DNA of 64,000 bases from positions 62,001-126,000 of the forward strand of contig NZ_QICS01000003.1 of the NCBI RefSeq assembly GCF_003201285.1. The letters are read 5' to 3'. Source of the stretch: Lachnotalea glycerini (lineage in GTDB: Bacteria > Bacillota > Clostridia > Lachnospirales > Lachnospiraceae). Below the pieces are notes generated by a model, which ran no database searches, was not told where the DNA came from, and saw only the letters and a program-made list of their open reading frames with translations. The translations under genes were made by a program, and so were the position numbers. Below are positions 35,516 through 43,741 of the stretch, piece by piece (the first letter of the stretch is position 1; each line of letters starts with the position of its first letter).

Positions 35516-36826
35516 TTACAAAATGAGCATAATTTCCAGACAAAACAGTCCTTGATTGTTCTCCTCCTCAATAATACTGCACTTTACATTCCCATTGTAC
35601 TTGTCTGCTGTCTTTCTCATATTGTCCATACCAAAACCATGATTTATCGTGTCCGCTTTTCTTGTTTTTACTTGCATTATTCCTTTCGTCTTGTTACATG
35701 GATTTGTAAAAGTGATTAACACAATCCTGTTATTTCGTTTGACTGTTACAGTCAATACCGCTTTTATTAATTGTAAACGCTTTATTTCCTCTATCGCATT
35801 GTCTAAGGCATTTGCAAACAAGGTACAGATATCAATCGGAGCAAGTCCTTTTATCTCTGTCATACTGCCCTCAATTATTAATTCAATTTCATATTGTTTC
35901 ACCTGAGATAATTTTTCATTTAATATTGCATCAGCCATATCATTTCCAATATGGTATTCTCGATCTATTTTTTGAGTCATTTGGCTTAGATCCATGATAT
36001 AATCTCCAAGCAATCCATATTCCCCACGTTCGTACAAATCCTTTATACAAATCATATGGTTTCTCATATCATGCTTGATACGTCTTGTTTCCTTTTGTGT
36101 TTCTTGATATGTCTTAAAATGGTTCAACTGCGTTTGAAGATAATATTCATTGATTTCAGACTTTACTTTATAGATGTTTGCATTTGTGCTCTCAATTGTC
36201 ATAATAATGGAAGTTATAATAATCATAATTGATATAATGACTCCACCAAGCAAAAGATAACGCTGATAATGTGACAAATCTTTTGGCAAGACTGTGGATA
36301 TCGCATAAATAATGAGCAGTAATAATCCGTTAGCATTCAGGATACGTCGTTCCCAAGTCCCTAATTCAAAGTTTAGTAAGCCTCTATTTCTCTTAATCCA
36401 AAGACTGATGATTGAAACTATTAAAATGTCATAAAACAATTCAATAATTATAATAGGATTGGACAAATCTGTTGAATTCTCTTTTACAAAGATATGAAAT
36501 GCCATGGATGGAATCATCTCAATTGACATAGTAATTCCCATAATTGGTAAAATAAGAAACAACCCTCTTATTTTCTTACTTTTTCTTGTGATTGCAATCA
36601 TAACAGAGAAAAAGCCTATAAAAAACAATGACATAAGCCCTTCGCCTAATTCACCACTTATAAACACAGCAAAGATTTCTGCACATAAATACATACCACC
36701 AAATATTACCCATGATTTTGGATGTAAAAAACATCTTTCACCATAAATATATCTGGCAGTTAATATCATTAACAGCATAAAAATTATCATTGAAATACCC
36801 AGGATAATATGGTCTGATTGAATCAT
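35516..36826 (-). CDS. GHKL sensor histidine kinase (AgrC/VirS type)
   Basis: A 436-residue kinase with six or seven N-terminal membrane helices (residues 1-210), a dimerisation helix with the phospho-acceptor motif KHDMRNH (His252) and a GHKL ATPase domain. The N box is ALDNAIEEI, and the G box HGFGMDNMRKTADKYNG is intact. This is the quorum-sensing type kinase class that normally detects peptides through the membrane domain. The gene starts 53 bases after the LytTR regulator, forming a two-gene system. No AgrB/AgrD peptide gene is seen nearby, so the signal is unknown. Confidence 0.9.
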   Translation of the reverse strand: MIQSDHIILGISMIIFMLLMILTARYIYGERCFLHPKSWVIFGGMYLCAEIFAVFISGELGEGLMSLFFIGFFSVMIAITRKSKKIRGLFLILPIMGITMSIEMIPSMAFHIFVKENSTDLSNPIIIIELFYDILIVSIISLWIKRNRGLLNFELGTWERRILNANGLLLLIIYAISTVLPKDLSHYQRYLLLGGVIISIMIIITSIIMTIESTNANIYKVKSEINEYYLQTQLNHFKTYQETQKETRRIKHDMRNHMICIKDLYERGEYGLLGDYIMDLSQMTQKIDREYHIGNDMADAILNEKLSQVKQYEIELIIEGSMTEIKGLAPIDICTLFANALDNAIEEIKRLQLIKAVLTVTVKRNNRIVLITFTNPCNKTKGIMQVKTRKADTINHGFGMDNMRKTADKYNGNVKCSIIEEENNQGLFCLEIMLIL

Positions 36827-36879
36827 AAATACTCACTTTCTGCCTTTCATTGTATGCTATGGCGTTTAAGAAAAAATAA

Positions 36880-37587
36880 CTATTTCCCACATATCTTCAC
36901 ATAAAAGATAAGCGCATCCTTTAATTCTTTTAATTTATTCCTGCTTAAGGGAATCAAGTCCCCATTCTCCATAGTAATCAGCTTATTCGTATAATGCATA
37001 ATATAGCCAAGATTAATCAAATAGCTTCTATGCGGCTTATAAAACATCGTCCCTTTTACTTCCTCCTCCATTTTTGCAAGAGTTTTCCTGATCAGATAAA
37101 AGTCATTCATCGTATGTATGCTTATATTAACATTTTGAGCTTCTATTGTTACAATATCGCGATATTTGATTAGGATTTCCTTGTCAAAATCCTTAATTAA
37201 CATTTTTTTGTTACGATTTATTTCATTTTGCACATCCTGCAATGCAACCTTTAATTTTATCTGACTGACTGGCTTGGCTAGGAAGCGAAAAGCATCTACC
37301 TCATAGCCATCCATAGCATATTCAAGATGGCTGGTTAAAAAGATTAGAATTACCTCTCGATTGAAATCTCTTATTTTCTTAGCTGTCTTAATTCCATCAA
37401 GTGTTTCCATTTCAATATCCATAAAAATAAGCTCATAGGCCTGAGGATTACTCTGATAGACAGTTAAAAATGATTCGCCTGACGAAAATCCTTCAATCAC
37501 AACATCCAGACTTTTATAATATTGGTATAAATAATTTTTAAGCTGCTCCCGAAATATTTTTTCATCGTCACAAATGGCTATTTTCAT
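36880..37587 (-). CDS. LytTR-family response regulator
   Basis: A 235-residue AgrA/VirR-type regulator. The receiver domain has the acidic pair (ICDDE), phospho-acceptor Asp in LIFMDIEME, Thr/Ser in IFLTSH and Lys in FLAKP. The C-terminal LytTR DNA-binding domain (about 130-230) includes DIVTIEAQNVNISIHTMNDF, MFYKPHRSYLINLGYI and LIPLSRNKLKELKDAL. Such regulators bind tandem direct repeats upstream of -35 elements. GGGGG stands upstream of the ATG. It is transcribed before the GHKL kinase gene; targets are unknown, but secreted-protein genes in this window are candidates. Confidence 0.92.
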   Translation of the reverse strand: MKIAICDDEKIFREQLKNYLYQYYKSLDVVIEGFSSGESFLTVYQSNPQAYELIFMDIEMETLDGIKTAKKIRDFNREVILIFLTSHLEYAMDGYEVDAFRFLAKPVSQIKLKVALQDVQNEINRNKKMLIKDFDKEILIKYRDIVTIEAQNVNISIHTMNDFYLIRKTLAKMEEEVKGTMFYKPHRSYLINLGYIMHYTNKLITMENGDLIPLSRNKLKELKDALIFYVKICGK

Positions 37588-37628
37588 CTCTTTTATTCCC
37601 CCTCTCGTTATTTTTGCTTTTTTCTTAT

Positions 37629-37673
37629 GAAAAAAAATACCTCGTATTTAATACGATATCATTAAATACGAGG
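37629..37673 (-). terminator. intrinsic terminator of hprK
   Basis: On the minus strand CCTCGTATTTAAT pairs perfectly with ATTAAATACGAGG and is followed by TATTTTTTTT. Confidence 0.92.
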
Positions 37674-37693
37674 CAGCATTTAGTTGTACTAAA

Positions 37694-38626
37694 TTAATCT
37701 TTAGCTATAAATTGTTCGTTTGCTCTTTTTATAAATTCTGCTGTATCATTATAACCCATTTGTCTTTGCCGGTAACTTAAAGCAGCAGCTTCCAATATTA
37801 CCGCTACGTTTCTGCCCGGTCTTAATGGAATATCATAATTCACTATTTTATTTCCCAGTATTTCTACAAAAGATTCCCTGTCACCTAATCGGTCATATTC
37901 CGCTTTTGAATCCCATTCTTGTAACGTAACTACCAATTCAATACTCTGAGTTTCTTTCACGGATTGTACCCCAAACATAGTCTTTATATCTACAATACCA
38001 ATACCTCTTATTTCTAAAAAATCTCTGACTATTTTAGGTGCTTTTCCAAATAAGGTTTTCTCACTAGCCTTATATATCTCTACAGCATCATCTGATACCA
38101 TACGATGCCCTCTTTTGATAAGCTCTAATACAGCCTCACTTTTTCCGATTCCGCTTTCTCCTCTAATAAATACTCCTACTCCATTGATATCAACTAAACA
38201 TCCATGAAGAGTAATAGACGGTGCCAGTTTTTCACCTAAGTACTTTATAATAAGACTCATAAAATCAGTTGTACTTTCCTGTGTAGAAAATATCGGTATG
38301 CATTTCTTTGTAGCTATATTTATTAACTCAGTATCAGGCTCAATATCTCTGCAAAAAATGTAACAGGGTGCACCTAAATCCATTAATTTAGTATAAATAC
38401 TTAATTTTTCATTTTGCGCAAGCTGTTTCAAATACATTGCCTCTACCTGTCCAACAATCTGTATCCTGTTTTTATCAAAGTAATCCAAAAAGCCTGTTAA
38501 CTGTATCCCCGGTCGATTAATATCCCTTGTGGTAATATGAATATTTTTATAATCGACTTCTGGGGTTAAAACCTTTAATCCAAAATGCTCAACAATTTCA
38601 TTCAATTCACAATAAAATCCTTTCAT
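37694..38626 (-). CDS. hprK: HPr kinase/phosphorylase
   Basis: A 310-residue bifunctional enzyme that phosphorylates and dephosphorylates Ser46 of HPr, the key step of carbon catabolite control in Firmicutes. The N-terminal domain (1-130) is followed by catalytic His141 (HGCLVDINGVGV), Walker A GESGIGKSE (156-164), DDAVEIY, and the signature EIRGIGIVDIKTMFG with the C-terminal DRLGDRE. All catalytic residues are present. In many related genomes hprK heads the murB-rapZ-whiA operon; here it lies 24 kb away, alone with its own terminator. A palindrome (38664-38685) lies in its promoter region. Confidence 0.95.
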   Translation of the reverse strand: MKGFYCELNEIVEHFGLKVLTPEVDYKNIHITTRDINRPGIQLTGFLDYFDKNRIQIVGQVEAMYLKQLAQNEKLSIYTKLMDLGAPCYIFCRDIEPDTELINIATKKCIPIFSTQESTTDFMSLIIKYLGEKLAPSITLHGCLVDINGVGVFIRGESGIGKSEAVLELIKRGHRMVSDDAVEIYKASEKTLFGKAPKIVRDFLEIRGIGIVDIKTMFGVQSVKETQSIELVVTLQEWDSKAEYDRLGDRESFVEILGNKIVNYDIPLRPGRNVAVILEAAALSYRQRQMGYNDTAEFIKRANEQFIAKD

Positions 38627-38663
38627 AAATTAATATCCTTTCATTACGTATATTATATTAATA

Positions 38664-38685
38664 AACAAGATATCTTTATCTTGTT
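38664..38685 (-). promoter_or_regulatory. 22-base inverted repeat in the hprK promoter region
   Basis: AACAAGATA and TATCTTGTT flank a 4-base centre, a perfect 9-bp dyad. A TATAAT-like -10 lies just downstream on the minus strand. The dyad would overlap the -35 region and could be an operator. Confidence 0.45.
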
Positions 38686-38925
38686 CAAATTAACCTATTT
38701 TTATCAAATAATGTACATTTTAAGGCTATTTATCTTTCTGAAAATATTCCCTTCTCATTTTGTTTACTCAATGCTTCACTTAATATATTCAGTAAATTCA
38801 TTAGCAAAAGCTTCTTTACTCTCCTTTTTTATTTTAGATACTTTTATAAACATGTACAAAATCCCATCTTTCATTCCTTTTACACATACCCAGCACGTAG
38901 TGCATTTTATTATGTAGAAATGCAT

Positions 38926-38964
38926 TATTTTACCTTAAATAACAAGACCTTTCCTAAAGATAAA
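38926..38964 (-). repeat. dispersed 3'-end repeat, copy R8 (diverged)
   Basis: TTTTACCTTAAATAACAAGA followed by CCTTTCCTA resembles the repeat core (TACGTTACCAxAACAAGGTC, then TTTCCTA). It lies downstream of the MutS2-like gene on the minus strand. Confidence 0.4.
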
Positions 38965-39115
38965 ATATGCACTATAAAGATAAGTAACATCATCTCCTTA
39001 TTAGTTTAAATATATAAAATAATTACTAACTTAGTTATATTATACCACTGAGATACTGTCAAGTTATTAGAGTAAAATAGGTTATATTTTATACAAATTG
39101 AACCGATTAATGCTT

Positions 39116-41029
39116 CTATTCTTCTATTTTTATTTCTAAAGTCTCATCATATTTTCTTTCCATTTGGTGCCTTGCTTTCCTTGTTGCAACCGAATCAAAT
39201 ACGATTGAAAAATCATAACCATCTGGATATAATTCCTCTGCTCTTACATGAAGCTTTACTCGTTTATGATTAATCCATATCTTTTTCTCTCGTAGCTGAA
39301 CTTGTAAAACTCCCTTTTCATTCACTTTCATACAAACAATTCCTATTTTATTATCTGGTAAAATCATAACGCTGTCACCTATACTGAATTTCTCAGTCAG
39401 ATTATTTGGAGGCTGTTTTTCCTTCTTTCGCTGAAGCTTTGGTGCAACGCTTTGTTTGAAAGAAATATCCTCTTTTATATTTAGCTCTGTTATCCATTGA
39501 CTTTGTTCCTCACCATATGCCGCTTTACTCGCGGTGATTAGCATTTGACTTGGCATTCCAAGTCTCTTCGCAATTTGTAGTGCACAGCTTTCTCCTGCTT
39601 TTCCTACCTCAAGGCGATAAAGCGGCTTAAGTGATTCACGGTCAAAGGCCATTCTGGCGTTCATAACGTGTTGAGTTTTCTCTGCATATGCTTTGACCTC
39701 AGGATAATGTGTAGTAGCCAGATACAAACATTCACTTTTTCTAAGCTCCTCAAGAATAGCAATCGCAATCCCCATCCCTTCGGTAGGGTCAGTCCCAGAG
39801 CCTAATTCATCCACAATAACTAGACTGTCATGATTTGCTTTCTGCAAAATAGACAAAATATTAGTAATATGTGCCGAAAATGTAGATAAGTTTTCTGTTA
39901 TATTCTGTCCGTCCCCGATATCGCACAGATATTGACTGTTCATCGCAAAATTTCCTGCCTCACATGGCACATGCAGACCGCACTGAGCCATAATACTAAG
40001 AAGCCCTACCGTTTTTATCGCCACTGTTTTTCCGCCTGTATTTGGCCCGGTTATAATTACTCCATTGATGCCGTCACCCATTTCGAAGTTAAGTGCAACA
40101 CACTGGTCAGGATCAAGAAAAGGATGTCTGCCATTTATAATCTTGATCCAGCGTCTAGTATTAATTTCAGGTGTTACCCCTTTCATATCAAAGCTAAGCT
40201 TTCCTTTTGCAAAAATAAAATCAAGCTTCTCAATCACTCTGATATTTTCGTAAAAAACCTCCTCTTCATCATGGATCTTAGATGCTAAGGAATAAAGTAT
40301 TCTTCTTTCTTCATTTTCTTCATCTAGTCTAAGGTTAATCAGCTCATCATTTAGCTTTGAAACAACTGTGGGTTCAATAAATAATGTGGCTCCCGTTGAG
40401 GATTTATCAATTGTACTTCCAGATATTTTAAATTTGCATTCCTTTTTAACTGGCAGACATATACGACCGCTTCTTTGCGTAATATAAGAATCAGTAAAAC
40501 ATTCCTTGTTACTTTTTAATATGCTCTCCGCCTTTTGACGCATCTTAGCATCTACCTGCTCTATATCCTGTCTTAAACTCCTTAACAGCTTGCTTGCATA
40601 ATCATCAACTCTTTCTGCTCTGATTTTTTCTCCTATTTCATAACGCAGCTGCTCTAATGAATCTAATTGTTCCTCATAGTAAGGCAGGCTTATATTAAGC
40701 TGCTTGCAGCGTTTCAAAAAATCTTTTAGCCGCATTACAGCAGTCAATGTGATTCCAATGTATTCTAATTGTTTTGGAGTAATGAAACCTCCTTGCCGAA
40801 CAGCGATTAAAATATCCTCTATTTCATTCAGACTGACTAGGGGTGGATTTCCAAAGGTATCCAAAATTATTCTGGCCTGCGTTGTCTCAAGCAGACTATG
40901 CTCTAATTCACTTTCAGACAGATACGGCTTGATTTCTTCCAGATGTCTTTTTGCATTCTCTGTAAATGCATATTCCTTTAATTTATTAATTATTTTATCA
41001 AATTCTAGAATTTTAAATGCTTGGTTCAT
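39116..41029 (-). CDS. MutS2-like ATPase lacking the Smr nuclease domain
   Basis: A 637-residue protein of the MutS2 branch. The N-terminal region is the MutS lever/clamp coiled coil (about 1-290; GRICLPVKKECKFKISG and TLFIEPTVV are typical). The ATPase (about 300-510) has Walker A ITGPNTGGKTVAIKT, Walker B LVIVDELGSGTDPTEG and ATTHYPEVK. A KOW-like beta segment follows (FSIGDSVMILPDNKIGIVCM). Standard MutS2 is about 780 residues, with a C-terminal Smr endonuclease; here the protein ends at the point where Smr should start. It may still act on ribosome collisions or branched DNA, but cannot cleave. AGGAGG stands before the ATG. Confidence 0.85.
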   Translation of the reverse strand: MNQAFKILEFDKIINKLKEYAFTENAKRHLEEIKPYLSESELEHSLLETTQARIILDTFGNPPLVSLNEIEDILIAVRQGGFITPKQLEYIGITLTAVMRLKDFLKRCKQLNISLPYYEEQLDSLEQLRYEIGEKIRAERVDDYASKLLRSLRQDIEQVDAKMRQKAESILKSNKECFTDSYITQRSGRICLPVKKECKFKISGSTIDKSSTGATLFIEPTVVSKLNDELINLRLDEENEERRILYSLASKIHDEEEVFYENIRVIEKLDFIFAKGKLSFDMKGVTPEINTRRWIKIINGRHPFLDPDQCVALNFEMGDGINGVIITGPNTGGKTVAIKTVGLLSIMAQCGLHVPCEAGNFAMNSQYLCDIGDGQNITENLSTFSAHITNILSILQKANHDSLVIVDELGSGTDPTEGMGIAIAILEELRKSECLYLATTHYPEVKAYAEKTQHVMNARMAFDRESLKPLYRLEVGKAGESCALQIAKRLGMPSQMLITASKAAYGEEQSQWITELNIKEDISFKQSVAPKLQRKKEKQPPNNLTEKFSIGDSVMILPDNKIGIVCMKVNEKGVLQVQLREKKIWINHKRVKLHVRAEELYPDGYDFSIVFDSVATRKARHQMERKYDETLEIKIEE

Positions 41030-41073
41030 GTTTTCCTCCTGCTACAATAGTGTGAACTTGCTTTTTCTTTGAA

Positions 41074-41116
41074 ATAAAAAAACCTGTAAGACCATAAAGA
41101 TATAGTCCTACAGGTA
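41074..41116 (-). terminator. intrinsic terminator before the MutS2-like gene
   Basis: On the minus strand ACCTGTAGGAC pairs with GTCTTACAGGT and is followed by TTTTTTTA. It can end the CDF transcript, or a small RNA, or act as an attenuator for the MutS2-like gene 45 bases downstream. Confidence 0.85.
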
Positions 41117-41118
41117 TT

Positions 41119-41290
41119 CTTCACCTATATGATTACATGTTTTCTATCATCTTTATGGCATGAAACAGGTACAACAATAAAAGCATTCTTAAATGCTCTG
41201 TTGCCTGAAACCTTAAATTCATTAAGCTACCAATAAAGATGCAATTAACAAAAACACACAACCTTCCATTAAAATTTTATTTATCATAAC
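41119..41290 (-). ncRNA. candidate structured RNA with two overlapping micro-ORFs
   Basis: Between the CDF gene and the terminator at 41074-41116, the minus strand has a long hairpin (CAGG/CCTG, CAACA/TGTTG, AGCATT/AATGCT; 41166-41207). A 10-base segment (41149-41158) is exactly complementary to the terminator loop (41092-41101). The same strand also encodes two tiny hydrophobic frames: 21 codons (41222-41287) and 29 codons (41133-41222). They overlap as TAATG but have no clear ribosome binding site. It matches no RNA family I know. Confidence 0.45.
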
Positions 41291-41329
41291 ATTTTGTTCT
41301 AAAAATATCAAGCTTATATTGATTTTATC

Positions 41330-42238
41330 CTATTTCACTAAAGTTGGATTAACGTGAACCATACAATGCTTTACCATTGGTATTTTATTTTCAATTTCAT
41401 CATGAACATTCTGGGCAATATTATGTGTTTCATTTAAGGATTTAGAACCGTCAGCCGATATTTCAACATCGACGTATATTTTAGCACCAAATAATCTTGT
41501 TCTGACCTCATCAATGGACTCCACGCCTTCTTGTTCTGCTATAATCTGCTTTATGTCACTTATCGTTTTGGTATCACAGGATTTATCAATCATCTTATCA
41601 ATTGCATCCTTGAAGATATCGTAGGAAGCTTTTTCAATAAAAAGACATATTACCACACTTGCTATTGGATCCAAAATAGGATAACCTAATCGAGCTCCAA
41701 ATATACCTATGAAAGCACCAACCGAAGAGAGTGCATCTGAGCGATGATGCCATGCATCTGCCATAAGCGCACCTGAATTTATTTTTTTGGCAGCCGCTCT
41801 TGTAAACCAATACATCCATTCCTTAACGATAATTGACATAACTGCTGCAACTAATGCCAAAACCCCCGGTATTTGTAATTCTTCATAATTTCCGGAAAAA
41901 ATTTTCTCAATCCCGCTTATTCCTATCCCTATACCCGTGATAGCTAAAATAACAGCAAGTATAATAGATGCGACGCACTCAAACCGCTCATGTCCATACT
42001 GATGCTGTGTATCTGACTTTTTATTGGAAATATTAACACCAATCATCACGATAAATGTACTAAATACATCAGACGCTGAATGTATGGCATCTGATATCAT
42101 AGCCCCGGATTGTGCAAAAATACCCGCTAGTAATTTAAAAAGGGATAAAACTACGTTTATTATAATACTTATTACTGATACCCTCATAGCGATTCTCTTA
42201 TCGCTTAGACTATCTTTCATCTGATTTGTTTGTTCCAT
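41330..42238 (-). CDS. cation diffusion facilitator (Ni/Co-class) exporter
   Basis: A 302-residue metal exporter with six membrane helices and a C-terminal cytoplasmic metal-sensing domain (about 210-300; VDVEISADGSKSLNETHNIA, KIPMVKHCMVHVNP). Membrane metal-site residues are seen in SDAIHSASDVFSTF (His/Asp) and MADAWHHRSDALSS (Asp/His/Asp). The family exports divalent cations (Zn, Co, Ni, Fe or Mn) in exchange for protons. The upstream NiCo riboswitch indicates that nickel and cobalt are the relevant metals here. ATG 42238 has GGAGG 8 bases upstream. The gene is controlled by promoter, riboswitch and terminator at 42409-42598. Confidence 0.92.
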   Translation of the reverse strand: MEQTNQMKDSLSDKRIAMRVSVISIIINVVLSLFKLLAGIFAQSGAMISDAIHSASDVFSTFIVMIGVNISNKKSDTQHQYGHERFECVASIILAVILAITGIGIGISGIEKIFSGNYEELQIPGVLALVAAVMSIIVKEWMYWFTRAAAKKINSGALMADAWHHRSDALSSVGAFIGIFGARLGYPILDPIASVVICLFIEKASYDIFKDAIDKMIDKSCDTKTISDIKQIIAEQEGVESIDEVRTRLFGAKIYVDVEISADGSKSLNETHNIAQNVHDEIENKIPMVKHCMVHVNPTLVK

Positions 42239-42408
42239 AACAGTTACCTCCACCATATTTTATTGAGTAAGATAGCTCTATGGCACATGCAAGACATTTA
42301 TTTATCCGTTTTTATTCCAAGGGTTTTTTTAAAGACAGGGTTCACATAATATTAAGAAATAATATATTCCCTATCAGCAAGCCAAAAGTATTACTTTACT
42401 TGCTAAAA

Positions 42409-42460
42409 ATAAAAAAACACCTATGGAACAATAATAGTAAACTACTGTCCCACAGATGTT
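42409..42460 (-). terminator. expression-platform terminator of the NiCo riboswitch
   Basis: On the minus strand AACATCTGTGGGACAGTAGT pairs with a following arm (42416-42438) and ends in TTTTTTTA. The 5' arm contains the last aptamer strand (CATCTGTGGGACAG), so metal binding to the aptamer and termination are mutually exclusive. Confidence 0.9.
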
Positions 42461-42530
42461 GAATTTCATCTGCTGCCAATATTGGCCCGGCTCCATGAAT
42501 TGACATGTAATTCATCGCCTGCTCAGTTTG
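42444..42530 (-). ncRNA. NiCo (czcD) riboswitch aptamer
   Basis: The minus strand has the conserved blocks of the czcD-motif RNA in order: CTGAGCAGGC, a hairpin ATGAATT...AATTCAT, GAGCCGGGCC with its hairpin partner TTGGC, CAGATG paired with CATCTG, and GTGGGACAG closing P1. This four-way junction binds Ni2+/Co2+ cooperatively and turns on metal exporters by preventing termination, as established for the family. It lies between a strong promoter and the CDF gene. Confidence 0.93.
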
Positions 42531-42569
42531 TACTGTAGATTTGTATGCAGTGCAAAGAGTATTATTAAT

Positions 42570-42598
42570 ATAATATGGCAGCAATTAATAATTGTCAA
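42570..42598 (-). promoter_or_regulatory. sigma-A promoter of the NiCo riboswitch/CDF unit
   Basis: On the minus strand TTGACA (42598-42593), a 17-base spacer and TATTAT (42575-42570) lie about 40 bases before the aptamer. Confidence 0.88.
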
Positions 42599-42707
42599 TC
42601 ATTTTTAAACTTTTCTATTGTATTTTTTGATTCAATTTATTATATCAGTCTTTTTTATAACGTATTTTCTATTTTTCATCATATGTTAAAAACTTAAATA
42701 ATAAGAA

Positions 42708-43613
42708 TTAATAAGTAAACAACTGTACCCAATATTGTGTTCCTGAGCTGTTTTGAAGATTTCCAACTCCGATGTGAACATAATTCTTATTCATAATATT
42801 GGCTCTGTGTCCAGGACTATTCATCCATGCAGTCACAACCTCTTCCGGTGTTTTTTGACCCCAAGCAATATTTTCGCCTGCTCCTTTATAGGTAACGTTC
42901 TGCTCTTTTAATGCAGTAACAAATCCACTGCCATCAGGGCGTACATGCTCAAATTTTGTCTGTATTTCGTTTGCTCTGACCATGGCAGCTTTTTCTACAT
43001 TTGTATCAATGGTTAAAGCAGCAAGTCCTTCTTTTGCTCGTTCAACATTAACTAAATCTACGACTTGCTGAGCATAAGATGAATTACTTGTTGTAGTCTG
43101 ATCAGTTGTAGTTGTGTCTTTTGTTTCCTCGGGAGTCGTTACGGTAGTCGTGTCTTTACTTGAATCTTCTGCTATTACCTCTTCTACTGTTTGGTCTTTT
43201 GTATCAATCTCCTGCACATCATCTGCTGAAGTATTTGCTGTTTGGTTACAGCTTTGTGAAGTTTCTTCACTTTGTATGTAATCAGACAACACATTATTGC
43301 TGCAAGCCGAGCTTTGTGTACAATCATTAGTAATACAACTGCTATTACTATTGCAATTACTTTGCGCTGCATCTACTCCGCAATTTTGCTGACCAAGAAC
43401 TTTGGTCAAATCCGCACAGCTTCCATTGATTCCAGCTTCCTGCAATTTGGCTTTTACATCATCTAGACTGCTACAACTACCACTTATCACTACGGCATTA
43501 TTACTGCCGTAACATTGATTATAGGAACATGCCCCTGCTGCATTTACAGTCATTGGTGCTAAATTGGCTGTTATCGTTATTGCCATCATACCAAGCGCCA
43601 TAATTTTCTTCAT
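42708..43613 (-). CDS. secreted CAP/SCP-domain protein with Cys-rich N-terminal region
   Basis: A 301-residue exported protein with a signal peptide (cleavage near VNAAG). The N-terminal region (about 28-125) has ten Cys, including SCITNDCTQSSACSNN. A Thr/Glu/Asp-rich linker follows, then a C-terminal CAP domain (about 175-301) with VDLVNVERAKEGLAALTIDT, HVRPDGSGFVTAL, GENIAWGQKTPEEVVTAWMN and SPGHRANIMNKNYVHIGVG. It is like YkwD and other bacterial CAP proteins; function unknown. The Cys-rich part may form disulphides or bind metal. GAGGAGG precedes the ATG. Three phased TGTAACA repeats lie in its upstream region. Confidence 0.88.
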   Translation of the reverse strand: MKKIMALGMMAITITANLAPMTVNAAGACSYNQCYGSNNAVVISGSCSSLDDVKAKLQEAGINGSCADLTKVLGQQNCGVDAAQSNCNSNSSCITNDCTQSSACSNNVLSDYIQSEETSQSCNQTANTSADDVQEIDTKDQTVEEVIAEDSSKDTTTVTTPEETKDTTTTDQTTTSNSSYAQQVVDLVNVERAKEGLAALTIDTNVEKAAMVRANEIQTKFEHVRPDGSGFVTALKEQNVTYKGAGENIAWGQKTPEEVVTAWMNSPGHRANIMNKNYVHIGVGNLQNSSGTQYWVQLFTY

Positions 43614-43634
43614 TGAATTTTCCTCCTCGTTGAA

Positions 43635-43663
43635 TGTTACAATTTTGTTACATTTATGTTACA
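43635..43663 (-). promoter_or_regulatory. three TGTAACA direct repeats at 11-base spacing
   Basis: TGTTACA (plus sense) begins at 43635, 43646 and 43657, i.e. once per helical turn. Such phased direct repeats are typical binding sites of OmpR/PhoB-type regulators. It lies just upstream of the CAP gene's ribosome binding site. Confidence 0.5.
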
Positions 43664-43741
43664 AAAACATAATAACATCCAAGTGCCTAATTTTCTAGCG
43701 GTAATGATTGGGAAAAATTCAATAAATTGTGATTATTGTGA

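Larger units (their letters stand above)
38627..39115. other. AT-rich gap between hprK and the MutS2-like gene
   Basis: There are 489 bases with no supported gene. It holds the hprK ribosome binding site AAAGGAT, the inverted repeat at 38664-38685, and a diverged repeat copy (38926-38964). A plus-strand frame here is low-complexity and hydrophobic, without a start signal, and is not accepted. Confidence 0.5.

Noticed and set aside
38585-38917. 110-codon plus-strand frame between hprK and the MutS2-like gene
   Set aside because: Low-complexity hydrophobic reading of AT-rich DNA overlapping the hprK start, with no ribosome binding site.
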